From Ichthyobacterium seriolicida (lineage in GTDB: Bacteria; Bacteroidota; Bacteroidia; Flavobacteriales; Ichthyobacteriaceae), in contig NZ_AP014564.1 of the NCBI RefSeq assembly GCF_002369955.1, forward strand, positions 1,857,408 to 1,921,407: 64,000 bases of DNA. The letters are read 5' to 3'. Under the pieces are notes generated by a model. That model had not been told where the DNA came from, did no database searches, and was given only the letters and a program-made list of their open reading frames with translations. Position 1 is the first letter of the stretch. Every line of letters starts with the position of its first letter. Shown one piece after another: positions 55,820-64,000 of the stretch. The translations under genes were made by a program, and so were the position numbers.

Positions 55820-57508
55820 TCAATCCATTTTATCTATTTCTTCTATGGCTTTTTCTAATGCCGGATCTCTACCATTTAAAATATCATCCTCTGTAGGTAT
55901 AATCAAAATATCTGGCTTAGCCCCTATACCCTCTAATATCTTATGATTCCTATCCTTGAAAGCCATTGCTGGCATATAAAAAAGCAGATATTCATTAGAG
56001 GCTCGTAATCCACCATTAAACTCATATTGGCCAGTCAATCCAGCAAATGCTCCATTGCTGTAATCTCCTATAACTTTAACTTTATCTTGAGTTTTTAACA
56101 TAACCGTGGTTATTTCCGACATGCTGCCTGACCCTTTATCTATTAATATAACTATAGGAATTGGAGACTTAAGTCCATGGGGATGAGTTTTTGTATATAC
56201 CGGAATCCAAGGAGTGTAATTAAATCTACCATTGCCTTCTTTAGTTCTTTCATAACCATAAAGGCTCCTCTTACTTATTAACCTATCAACAAAATTCAAT
56301 CTATCTAGAGCAAGACCTCCGCCATTCCCTCTTAAATCTATAATGATCTTTTTCATAGAACCATCTATAAGTTTATTAAAAAACATGTCATAGATACCAC
56401 AATCACTAAGTTCCTTTAAAGTTTCTCCATGACTACTAAGCATTTGGGTCACTTTTTTTTCTAATTTACCGACTATCTTTTTTAATGAAGAAGAAGACAT
56501 TTTATTTTTATATTGCTCTTTATATGATTGTAATTTAAAATACACTTGTGCTACTACTCGCACAAGTAAGGGGCCAACCAAAGTCCAATCTCTTTTGAGA
56601 CTTGAACAGTCAAGTATTCCTTTCGTAAGGAATAAATTCTTATGATTGAGAACATCTTTATACTCTTTAGAGTCTATTAATCCACTCATAGCATTGTACA
56701 TAAAGTAATCTATCTTTTCCAAACCCGTTTTAAACTCATTTTCTATAGAGTCAGGGACATGCCCAAAGTAATCACTGCCTGTTAAATACACTCTTTTTGG
56801 ACTAAAATTTGGAAAAATCTTGTCTGAATATTTTATTGCATGTTTTGACAATTGAAATATGTCAAAACCAAAATACAATGTGTTATCTCGCATATCTTTC
56901 AACATCCCTAATGTGTAAAGGGATTCAAGGTTACCTTCTTTATCCTTAAAGGACTTTCGCTTTAAAGTACCATCTATGAACAACCTAGACGCTCCTTCTA
57001 TGGCTTTTTTTTTATCTATACGAATATTCCCTTTAGTAAAAGTTTGATCATAGCTACCATCTACATCTATGGCCGTATTAGTATCTCCATTAAATATTCT
57101 AATTATTTTTCCACCCTTTTTCATCTGAGGAAAAGGAAACTCTACCAAAAAGAAGAAGTGATTATCTAATATTTTGGATGAGATATCAGAAAAATACTTA
57201 GAGGCTAAATTTATTTCTTTCATAGCTAAAGATCTATCCGCATTTTCATCATTAAATGTTTTTAAATCTCTAAACTTATCGTTATACTTAGCGTAAATAT
57301 CACTCCAATCAATATTTTCTTCGCTGAAATAATTATAATTTCTATCCATAGTAGTCCAAAATGACTTAAATAATTCTTCATAACTATCAATATCGTGATG
57401 TTTAAATGGAAGCAACTCTACCTGTTGCTTACGACAAGATATTAATGTTAGAACAAAGAATAAAAATACTGGAACGAAATTTTTGATTACTGAGAAAATA
57501 GATTTCAT
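55820..57508 (-). CDS. S41-family peptidase lipoprotein (copy 2)
   Basis: This 562-aa protein is a close paralogue of copy 1. It has the same lipobox (VLTLISC), an equivalent S41 core (DLRGNGGGLALDRL, KGSGSMSEITTVML) and an identical C-terminus. Differences cluster in the N-terminal half, for example a short insertion near residue 195 (KRKSFKDKEGNLES). Flanking DNA at both ends is also shared, including aaaagaatatctatcaatcc after the stop and tttagatgttttaaatta before the start. The pair therefore arose by a tandem duplication of about 2 kb. The usual catalytic lysine position again reads GDYSNGAFAG. Confidence 0.87.
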   Translation of the reverse strand: MKSIFSVIKNFVPVFLFFVLTLISCRKQQVELLPFKHHDIDSYEELFKSFWTTMDRNYNYFSEENIDWSDIYAKYNDKFRDLKTFNDENADRSLAMKEINLASKYFSDISSKILDNHFFFLVEFPFPQMKKGGKIIRIFNGDTNTAIDVDGSYDQTFTKGNIRIDKKKAIEGASRLFIDGTLKRKSFKDKEGNLESLYTLGMLKDMRDNTLYFGFDIFQLSKHAIKYSDKIFPNFSPKRVYLTGSDYFGHVPDSIENEFKTGLEKIDYFMYNAMSGLIDSKEYKDVLNHKNLFLTKGILDCSSLKRDWTLVGPLLVRVVAQVYFKLQSYKEQYKNKMSSSSLKKIVGKLEKKVTQMLSSHGETLKELSDCGIYDMFFNKLIDGSMKKIIIDLRGNGGGLALDRLNFVDRLISKRSLYGYERTKEGNGRFNYTPWIPVYTKTHPHGLKSPIPIVILIDKGSGSMSEITTVMLKTQDKVKVIGDYSNGAFAGLTGQYEFNGGLRASNEYLLFYMPAMAFKDRNHKILEGIGAKPDILIIPTEDDILNGRDPALEKAIEEIDKMD

Positions 57509-57602
57509 ATACTTTTTATTTAGATGTTTTAAATTACAGAGACTTGATTTATGTCGATTTTTTCATAATATTTACAGTACTTTCAAAAAATGTCTATTTC
57601 AA

Positions 57603-58355
57603 TCATTCTGGGACAAAACTTAAATCATAGAAAACCCCGCCTCCCGCAGTTAAAGTAGTATAATAATGGTTAGAAGATTTATTTCTATAATCATAACAAT
57701 TATCCGATGTCCCATACAATAAGTTACATTCAATAAAGGCTCCTAAGCCTTCAAACAATTGATATGATAATTTAGATCCAAATTCAAATCCGTAATCAAC
57801 CCTACTAAATTTGTTTATATTTTCTTCAAAATCATAAGGCCCTTCTATCTTAACCATCTCTGGGTCTTTTTCTACCGAGCCACTGAAGGAAAAGTATTGC
57901 CCCTCTCTATATAGACTGAGCCAATACCCAAAATAGGGACCACCGTGTATTGTAAAATCAAGCCCTTCTATATAATTTCCAATCATAGATAAAACTCCTA
58001 TCCCTAACCTAATTGGAACATTTAAATAAAGAGTATTGTAATTAGTGTACCAGCCTTCATATTCCCCAGACCTCTCAAACCTATAATTTTTACTCAAAAC
58101 TTCTACGCCAGACGATACGTCGAAAAGATCTAAGGCATTTTTCCCCTCTACGATCAGACTAGTGTAAAATCCATCTTGACCGACATAATCACTACTTACT
58201 CTATTGCTTAAATTATGGGTTACTTTATTAAAGTCATAGCCCCCAGATGCATAAATAATGAGTTTTTTATCAATTTCATGAGTCTGAGCTGAGATTGAGA
58301 GCGCTAAAAACGAGAAAAACAATAACTTTAAAACAATAAACTTGTAACTAACCAT
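57603..58355 (-). CDS. Outer-membrane beta-barrel protein
   Basis: The 250-aa protein has a signal peptide (FFSFLALSISAQ, about residues 13-24). Amphipathic strands typical of small Bacteroidota barrels follow: LNVPIRLGIGVLS, FTIHGGPYFGYWLS, VDYGFEFGSKLSY and the terminal TAGGGVFYDLSF. The porin-like PorT/OmpW-type annotation would be generic. No specific function can be assigned. It lies 94 bp upstream of the S41 copy 2 start, on the same strand. Confidence 0.65.
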   Translation of the reverse strand: MVSYKFIVLKLLFFSFLALSISAQTHEIDKKLIIYASGGYDFNKVTHNLSNRVSSDYVGQDGFYTSLIVEGKNALDLFDVSSGVEVLSKNYRFERSGEYEGWYTNYNTLYLNVPIRLGIGVLSMIGNYIEGLDFTIHGGPYFGYWLSLYREGQYFSFSGSVEKDPEMVKIEGPYDFEENINKFSRVDYGFEFGSKLSYQLFEGLGAFIECNLLYGTSDNCYDYRNKSSNHYYTTLTAGGGVFYDLSFVPE

Positions 58356-58541
58356 TTGTGAAATAAATATTGATTTTTATAGAACGAGTTAAGTCGAACA
58401 TTTAGAATGTATGACATAAAAAGCTCGCAAGCTACAAAAAAAACATATAAGAACCCTATTTAAATTTTCACAACATGAATATCAATCTAACTTCAGTTTG
58501 ACATAGACTTGTCTAATCTCAAAAAAAATAACATATTTTGT

Positions 58542-58549
58542 TATTTTTG
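58542..58549 (+). promoter_or_regulatory. Probable -7 box of tsaC
   Basis: TATTTTTG matches TAnnTTTG, 32 bp upstream of the tsaC ATG. It is preceded by an AAAATAACATATTTTGTTATTTTT near-palindrome. TTG candidates upstream are too far for a good -33. Confidence 0.4.
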
Positions 58550-58580
58550 CCATCTAAATAAAGAGGATCATTATTGAACG

Positions 58581-59204
58581 ATGTCTGAATTTATAAGGTT
58601 ATACCAAGAGAATCCAAATACAAAAAGCATTGTTAAAATTGTAGAATGCCTTAGAAACGGAGGAGTTATAATCTATCCTACCGATACGGTTTACGCATTG
58701 GGATGCGACATAAATAATACTAAAGCTCTAAAGAGATTAGCCAGCGTAAAACGAGTAAACCTAGAAAAGGCGAATTTCTCATTTATATGTTTTGATCTCA
58801 AAGACTTATCTGTTTACACCAAACAACTCAGCACCCCTACATACAAAATACTCAACAGGGCATTGCCTGGCAGTTTCACTTTTATTTTAAAGGGGAGCAG
58901 AACACTTCCAAAAGTATTTAAAAATAAAAAAACTGTAGGTATTAGAGTTCCCCAAAGCAATATCACCAGAGCCCTTGTAAAGGAATTAGGAAATCCTATA
59001 GTGAGCACTTCAATACACCACGACGATGAAATAATAGAATATATGAGTGATCCACAAGAAATCTATGAGAAATACAAATCACTGGTCGACATAGTAATAG
59101 ATGGAGGTTTTATAGGTAATACGCCTTCTACAGTAATAGACTTGTCTGACGAAACGCCTGTTTTAATAAGGGAGGGGAAAGGTGATTTTAATACCGTATT
59201 GTAA
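58581..59204 (+). CDS. tsaC: Threonylcarbamoyl-AMP synthase (TsaC/YrdC/Sua5)
   Basis: Makes threonylcarbamoyl-AMP from threonine, bicarbonate and ATP for t6A37 of ANN-decoding tRNAs. The 207-aa protein is the short TsaC/YciO-type form. It has GGVIIYPTDTVYALGCDI (about residues 28-45), SFICFDLKDLS, the KTVGIRVPQSN loop and a C-terminal TPSTVIDLS. It is divergent from the barrel gene upstream and 47 bp before the DUF349 gene. It complements trmD in position-37 tRNA modification. Confidence 0.93.
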   Translation: MSEFIRLYQENPNTKSIVKIVECLRNGGVIIYPTDTVYALGCDINNTKALKRLASVKRVNLEKANFSFICFDLKDLSVYTKQLSTPTYKILNRALPGSFTFILKGSRTLPKVFKNKKTVGIRVPQSNITRALVKELGNPIVSTSIHHDDEIIEYMSDPQEIYEKYKSLVDIVIDGGFIGNTPSTVIDLSDETPVLIREGKGDFNTVL

Positions 59205-59251
59205 AAGTATATTTTTCTAATTTTATTTTTCAACTAAAAAAAACAAAGGAA

Positions 59252-61009
59252 ATGTTACCAGGAAAAGATGAAACTCTATTAAACGATGATTTATTTGATT
59301 TGTCTGTTTACGACGATATGAACGAAGAACAATTGTACAAAGAGGCAAAAAAAATCATCAAGAACAAACCTATAAACCTCATAAAAGAGGTTATTAATAA
59401 GATTGATGATCGCTTTTGTGAATTGATACAGATCGATAGAAAAAACAAAGAAGAGAGCTTTGTAAGCTCTGGAGGAGAGATTCACGATTTTAAATTCAAT
59501 AACGAAATAAACAATAAGTTTATAGAGCTCATGTTCGAGTACAGGAGTGCGAAGAAGAAGTATTTCGAAGAAATTAGAATCAGACAAGAAAAAAACTTAG
59601 AAAAAAAAATACAGATAATAAAGAGTATAAAAGAGCTGTATCAAGGAACTGAAAGTGTGCCCAATGCAATAGAAAAATTTAAACTACTGCAAGAGGAATG
59701 GACAAAATATGATGATATTCCAAAATCCAAGGCTAATGAAATTTGGAATAAATACAAACATCACACCAAGAATTTTTATGATTACACAAATTTAAATAGA
59801 CAACTCAGACAAGTAAACACTGAAAAAAATTTGGAGCTTCGAACCAAAGTAATAAATTCCGCCAGAGAGTTATTAAACGAAACTTCTATAAAGAAGATGT
59901 CTACCAAAATAGATCTTTTACACAACATATGGAAAAATGAGATAGGCTCAGTAGGAAAAACTGATAACGATAAAACTTGGGAGGAATTCAGTGAAATAAG
60001 TTCACAAATACGAGAGAAGATATCTGCTCATTTCGATGAAATAAAGATTCAGAATCAAAAGTCAATTGATAAAAAAAGACAATTGTGTAAAGATCTAGAG
60101 GCATTGGTAAGTGATACAGAAAGTCTAAATACTCATAATAAATGGCAAAAAAAGAATGCTGAAGTAGAATATATTTTTACTGAATTTAAAAAGACTAAGA
60201 GAGCATTTAAAAAGGAAGAAGAAAATATCTGGGAAAAGTTTATAGGGCTTAAAAAGCGATTCGACAAAAACAAAAATGATTTTTACAAGTCTTTAAAAAA
60301 GAGGGCTAACGATCAGCTTCCATTGAAGAGGGAATTATTAGAAAAAGCCATAGCTATAGTCAGCAGTGAAGACACATCTAAAACCATACGAGATATAAAA
60401 GAAATACAAAGACAATGGAATGGTTTAATAAGGTCTAAGTCACATGAGAAAATTGACAAAAATTTTCAGGGCATTTGCAATGATTTTTTCGGCAAACTCA
60501 AAGAAAAAAGAGATGAATTCGAAAATATTTCAGAAGAAACTATAGGCATTGCCAATGCTGTAATAGAACAAACTAGAGAATACGACAATAAAGAAGATAT
60601 CTCCAAAGAACAAGATGAACCTCTGTTGAAAAATCTTATAAAAAAATGGGAAAAACTAGGGGAAACCCCCGTTGAATTAACAGAAAAATTCTACTTGCAT
60701 ATCAACTCCATCCTGCTTAAAATGGGATTTAATCAAAAGGAAATAACTCTGATTAGATTCAAAGAAAAAATTATGGCTCTCTCGGAGATAGGCAAAACAA
60801 ATGATATAAAAAAAGAACACGAAACGATTAAAAAAAGTACAATCTCTATGGAAAAAGAAATACAACAATTAGAAATAAATTTGTCGTTTTTCAAAAATAG
60901 CGATAATGACTTTGCAAAAGAGGTTAAAAAATCCTTACAAGACAAAAAAGAATCTCTCGATCTCTTAAAAAAGAAAATGTCTTTCCTAAAAAAGAACAAT
61001 TTTCAATAA
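59252..61009 (+). CDS. DUF349 domain-containing protein
   Basis: The 585-aa protein is Lys/Glu-rich and largely helical, with several copies of the DUF349 unit (e.g. LLQEEWTKYDDIPKSKANEIWNKY, broken here by a few variable residues, near 150-175). Later copies lie around IQRQWNGLIRSKSHEKIDK and LIKKWEKLGETP. The final ~100 residues are a coiled coil. DUF349 proteins are common in Bacteroidota and have no well-established role. No signal peptide is present, so it is probably cytosolic. It converges with polA, with only 16 bp between the stops. Confidence 0.85.
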   Translation: MLPGKDETLLNDDLFDLSVYDDMNEEQLYKEAKKIIKNKPINLIKEVINKIDDRFCELIQIDRKNKEESFVSSGGEIHDFKFNNEINNKFIELMFEYRSAKKKYFEEIRIRQEKNLEKKIQIIKSIKELYQGTESVPNAIEKFKLLQEEWTKYDDIPKSKANEIWNKYKHHTKNFYDYTNLNRQLRQVNTEKNLELRTKVINSARELLNETSIKKMSTKIDLLHNIWKNEIGSVGKTDNDKTWEEFSEISSQIREKISAHFDEIKIQNQKSIDKKRQLCKDLEALVSDTESLNTHNKWQKKNAEVEYIFTEFKKTKRAFKKEEENIWEKFIGLKKRFDKNKNDFYKSLKKRANDQLPLKRELLEKAIAIVSSEDTSKTIRDIKEIQRQWNGLIRSKSHEKIDKNFQGICNDFFGKLKEKRDEFENISEETIGIANAVIEQTREYDNKEDISKEQDEPLLKNLIKKWEKLGETPVELTEKFYLHINSILLKMGFNQKEITLIRFKEKIMALSEIGKTNDIKKEHETIKKSTISMEKEIQQLEINLSFFKNSDNDFAKEVKKSLQDKKESLDLLKKKMSFLKKNNFQ

Positions 61010-61025
61010 CATAAGCGAATATTTA

Positions 61026-63812
61026 TCAATGGGCTTGGGCCCAATTTTTACCTATTCCCATATCTACTTGTATGGGAACCTTAACTTTATAAGCGTTTTC
61101 CATTTTGTCTTTTACTAAGATTTTTATCTGTTCCAATTCGCCTAGAGGCACATCAAATATTAACTCATCGTGAACTTGTAATAGCATCTTTGTTTTGAAA
61201 TTACCCTTCAAAAGAGATTTGTGTATATCTATCATTGCTATTTTTATAATATCGGCTGCTGTACCTTGTATAGGAGTGTTTATAGCCATTCGCTCAGCTG
61301 AAGATCTAATCATACCGTTTATAGAATTAATATCTTTTAAATATCTCCTTCTTCCCACTAAGGTCTGAACGAAAGATTTTTCTCTGGCAATCTCTACGAC
61401 TTCATTCATGTATTCCTTGAGTCGAGGATAAGATTTATTATAAGACTCTATCATAGCGGCAGACTCTTTATTAGACAGGTCTGTTTGTCTGCTCAATCCA
61501 AAGGCCGAAACTCCATAAATAATTCCAAAATTTACAGTTTTAGCATGACTGCGTTGTTGAGTATTCACATCTTCAGAAGAGATATTAAATATTCTAGAAG
61601 CTGTAGACCTGTGAATATCTTCTCCTTTGTGAAAAGCTTCTATCATATTTTTTTCATCACTCATAGAGGCCATTAGTCTAAGTTCTATCTGAGAATAATC
61701 AGCAGAGAGTAAAACATGATTATCATCTCTAGGAATAAAGGCTTCTCTAATTCTCTTGCCCCTATCTGTTTTGATAGGTATATTTTGCAAATTAGGTTTA
61801 TTAGAGCTCAATCTTCCAGTGGCCGTTACAGTTTGATTGAAACAAGTGTGAATCCTGCCCGTGTTTTTATCTATCTCTAATGGCAATGCATTTACATATG
61901 TGGATTGCAATTTCTGCAATGAACGATATTCTAATATATACTTGACTATCTCATGATCCTTAGCCAACTTGGCCAAAGTTTCCTCTGAAGTAGAATATTG
62001 CCCTGTCTTAGTCTTTTTTGGCTTTTCTATTAATTTTAATTCATCGAATAAAACTTCGCCTAATTGCTTGGGAGAAGATATATTAAAGTCTCTTGCAGAT
62101 ATATCTTTTATTTTCTTATCCAAAATGGATATCTCTTTTTCAATTTCTTCAGATTGCTGTTTTAATGCGTTTTCATCTAAGTTTATACCTTCTAATTCCA
62201 TATCTGCTAACACTCTTAAAAGTGGCATTTCCAATTCTTTGAAGACGTAGCCCATATCGTTGTCTTGTATTTTTTTCTCTAGAATATTTTTTATCTGAAA
62301 GGCTATATCTGCGGATTCCACGAAATGTATTTCTTCCCTTTTCAAAGGGGTATTACAAGGTATATGAATCTCATTTCTATTATCTATAAATCCATTACTG
62401 TAATGTGAGGAATGATCTAAATAAGTTTTACACAAAACATCTATATCTTGTTTTATATCTGGATTTATCAAATGATGAGCTACTGTAATATCGAAAAGTT
62501 CCCCCTCTACATCTACACCGTATTTTTTTAGTATTTTGATATCTTGTTTTAAATCGTAACCTATTTTGAGTATTTCCTTGTTTTTGAAAATAGGTGCCAA
62601 TTCCCCAATCAAATTATCAGTACCTATTTGATCTGTTGGAAAGGGTAAATAATAACCCATATTCTTCTCATATGAAAATGCTATTCCCATTATTCTTAGC
62701 TCCAGAGCATTCTGAGATGCGCTCAGTAGTTTAAAGGAAAAACTATCTCGTTTGAGTATGTTTTCTATAAGTAATTTTTTAGCTATGATTGTATCTACTA
62801 ATTGATAAAAATACCTAGGGGAAGAGTTATTTTCTACAACTTTTATATCATTTTCATCCTCAATTTTAACATCTGAAAATAAGCTCAACTGCACTTCTGA
62901 TTTGGAATTATCAGTTTTTACAGTCATCGCTCCTCCAAAATTATCAATTAGTAACTCACTGTGTTTGTTGAATTCTAAGTCTTTAAAAATTTCTAATAAT
63001 CTCGGTATATCTATTCTGTTGAAAAGCAATTTATCTTCATCAAAGTCTACAGGAACATCTGTATTGATAGTTACTAGTCTTTTAGATAACATTCCTATTT
63101 CTCTATTTGCTTCTACCTTTTCTTTTAGTTTTCCTTTTAATTTATCTGTATTATTGAAAAGACCTTCTATGCTGTCATATTCTTTTAAGAATTTCTTTGC
63201 CGTCTTATCTCCTATGCCTGGCAATCCAGGTATATTATCTGAGCTATCTCCTACCATGGCCAGATAGTCTATAACTTGACTGACATTATTTATCTCGAAT
63301 TTTTCACATACTTGCTCGATCCCCATAATATCAAAGCCATTGCCAATTCTAGCTGGCTTATACATGAGAGTACTCTCACTCACTAATTGACAGTAATCTT
63401 TATCTGGAGTCACCATATAAGTATTAAAGCCAGATTTTTCTGCTTTTTTTGCTAGTGTGCCTATTATATCATCTGCTTCATATCCAGGTATAGAATAATG
63501 TTCTATGCCAAAAGCATCTACAATCTGTCTTATATATGTTAACCCTTCTGTTATAGGATCTGGAGTTTTATCCCTGTGTGCTTTGTACTCTGGAAATATT
63601 ATATGTCTCTCTGTCTGCTCTGGAGTGTCAAAAGCTATGCCTATATGAGTAGGTCGTTCCTTTCTCAAGAGTTGCATCAAGGTATTTACAAAGCCTAAAA
63701 CAGCAGAGGTCTCAAAGCCTTTAGAATTAATCATAGGGTTTTTGATAAAAACATAGTACCCCCTGTAAATCAAGGCATAAGCGTCTAATAAAAAAAGTTT
63801 TTTTTCTGCCAT
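61026..63812 (-). CDS. polA: DNA polymerase I
   Basis: PolA fills gaps and processes Okazaki fragments. The frame can open at 63884, but ATG at 63812 gives the family start MAEKKLFLLDAYALIYRGYY, so I place the start there (928 aa). The 5'-nuclease domain is intact (AFDTPEQTERH, GYEADDIIGTLA, VTPDKDYCQLV, GDSSDNIPGLPGIGDKTA). Polymerase motifs A (ADYSQIELRLMAS), B (HAKTVNFGIIYGVSAFG) and C (QVHDELIFDVP) are complete. The 3'-5' exonuclease sites look lost: FSFKLLSAS replaces the expected FDTETT, and HFVESAD replaces YAxEDAD. Proofreading is probably absent. Confidence 0.95.
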   Translation of the reverse strand: MAEKKLFLLDAYALIYRGYYVFIKNPMINSKGFETSAVLGFVNTLMQLLRKERPTHIGIAFDTPEQTERHIIFPEYKAHRDKTPDPITEGLTYIRQIVDAFGIEHYSIPGYEADDIIGTLAKKAEKSGFNTYMVTPDKDYCQLVSESTLMYKPARIGNGFDIMGIEQVCEKFEINNVSQVIDYLAMVGDSSDNIPGLPGIGDKTAKKFLKEYDSIEGLFNNTDKLKGKLKEKVEANREIGMLSKRLVTINTDVPVDFDEDKLLFNRIDIPRLLEIFKDLEFNKHSELLIDNFGGAMTVKTDNSKSEVQLSLFSDVKIEDENDIKVVENNSSPRYFYQLVDTIIAKKLLIENILKRDSFSFKLLSASQNALELRIMGIAFSYEKNMGYYLPFPTDQIGTDNLIGELAPIFKNKEILKIGYDLKQDIKILKKYGVDVEGELFDITVAHHLINPDIKQDIDVLCKTYLDHSSHYSNGFIDNRNEIHIPCNTPLKREEIHFVESADIAFQIKNILEKKIQDNDMGYVFKELEMPLLRVLADMELEGINLDENALKQQSEEIEKEISILDKKIKDISARDFNISSPKQLGEVLFDELKLIEKPKKTKTGQYSTSEETLAKLAKDHEIVKYILEYRSLQKLQSTYVNALPLEIDKNTGRIHTCFNQTVTATGRLSSNKPNLQNIPIKTDRGKRIREAFIPRDDNHVLLSADYSQIELRLMASMSDEKNMIEAFHKGEDIHRSTASRIFNISSEDVNTQQRSHAKTVNFGIIYGVSAFGLSRQTDLSNKESAAMIESYNKSYPRLKEYMNEVVEIAREKSFVQTLVGRRRYLKDINSINGMIRSSAERMAINTPIQGTAADIIKIAMIDIHKSLLKGNFKTKMLLQVHDELIFDVPLGELEQIKILVKDKMENAYKVKVPIQVDMGIGKNWAQAH

Positions 63813-63884
63813 ATCACAAAACGTCAAAATAATCTTAAGAATTAATACTTTTACGGCCCTGATTAGCAGGGCTAAATTTTGCAT

Positions 63885-64000
63885 AAAAAAACGAATCTTT
63901 TTTGATAAATTGGAGAGGATAATATTTTAATTATTTTTTACGAATCATTTAAGTTAAATATTCCTGGATCGTCTAGAATAAGTATAAGTATTTTGCACCT
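63885..64000. other. Right edge, no gene seen
   Basis: The last 116 bases are AT-rich and show no coding frame or RNA structure I can support. They probably hold the polA promoter region. Confidence 0.4.

Noticed and set aside
63813..63884. 24-residue N-terminal extension of polA
   Set aside because: The extension has no similarity to the PolA start, and the internal ATG gives the conserved family N-terminus.

Overview
The window reads as a contiguous chromosomal segment from a strongly AT-rich member of the Flavobacteriia (Bacteroidota). The evidence is the gliding/type IX secretion block porP-gldK-gldL-gldM-gldN, gldF/gldG, eukaryote-type (GSII-like) glutamine synthetase, Bacteroidota-type -7 promoter boxes (TAnnTTTG), lack of obvious Shine-Dalgarno sequences, and many surface lipoproteins. 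BspA-type surface repeats, heme use, several insertion sequences and decaying genes suggest a host-associated species. A fish pathogen such as Ichthyobacterium would fit, but that is an inference.

Layout. 1-5.8 kb: housekeeping genes trmD, map, guaB, a HIT protein with an internal duplication, a degenerate LytM protein, tRNA-Asn and an SPFH protein. 5.8-11.5 kb: the type IX secretion operon, transcribed leftward from porP to gldN, preceded by topA. 13.9-18.8 kb: a leftward cluster with a 64-aa Cys-rich membrane protein, a sigma factor, a small four-helix membrane protein, gldF, gldG and an M23 endopeptidase. 18.8-24.2 kb: SRP RNA (ffs), glnA, fumC, an ABC exporter and a lipid A acyltransferase-like gene.

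24.2-37 kb is accessory. It holds a dead IS1182-family element with a nested miniature element, secG, a decayed lipoprotein paralogue, surface lipoproteins, a 974-aa secreted lamin-tail protein, a mannose-1-phosphate guanylyltransferase, a porin and a BspA-family protein. 37-42.2 kb: a heme-utilisation hmuS gene broken at a T9 tract, kdsC-like, maf, a PmtA-like methyltransferase and a short parC.

42.2-47.1 kb is an island between parC and recQ. It contains an unrecognised gene with two frameshifts, an IS1380-family element, a truncated gene ending in 32-bp tandem repeats, and a GC-richer block without a convincing gene. 47.1-51.2 kb: recQ diverging from kdsD-tatC. 51.2-58.4 kb: a 748-aa repeat lipoprotein, two tandem S41 peptidase paralogues with an IS1595-family remnant exactly between them, and an outer-membrane barrel. 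58.5-64 kb: tsaC, a DUF349 protein and polA.

Themes: T9SS and surface display dominate the functional content. KdsD and KdsC-like serve Kdo/LPS synthesis. Single-base indels at homopolymers recur. Small inverted-repeat elements are scattered through the accessory parts and sit upstream of at least two lipoprotein genes.
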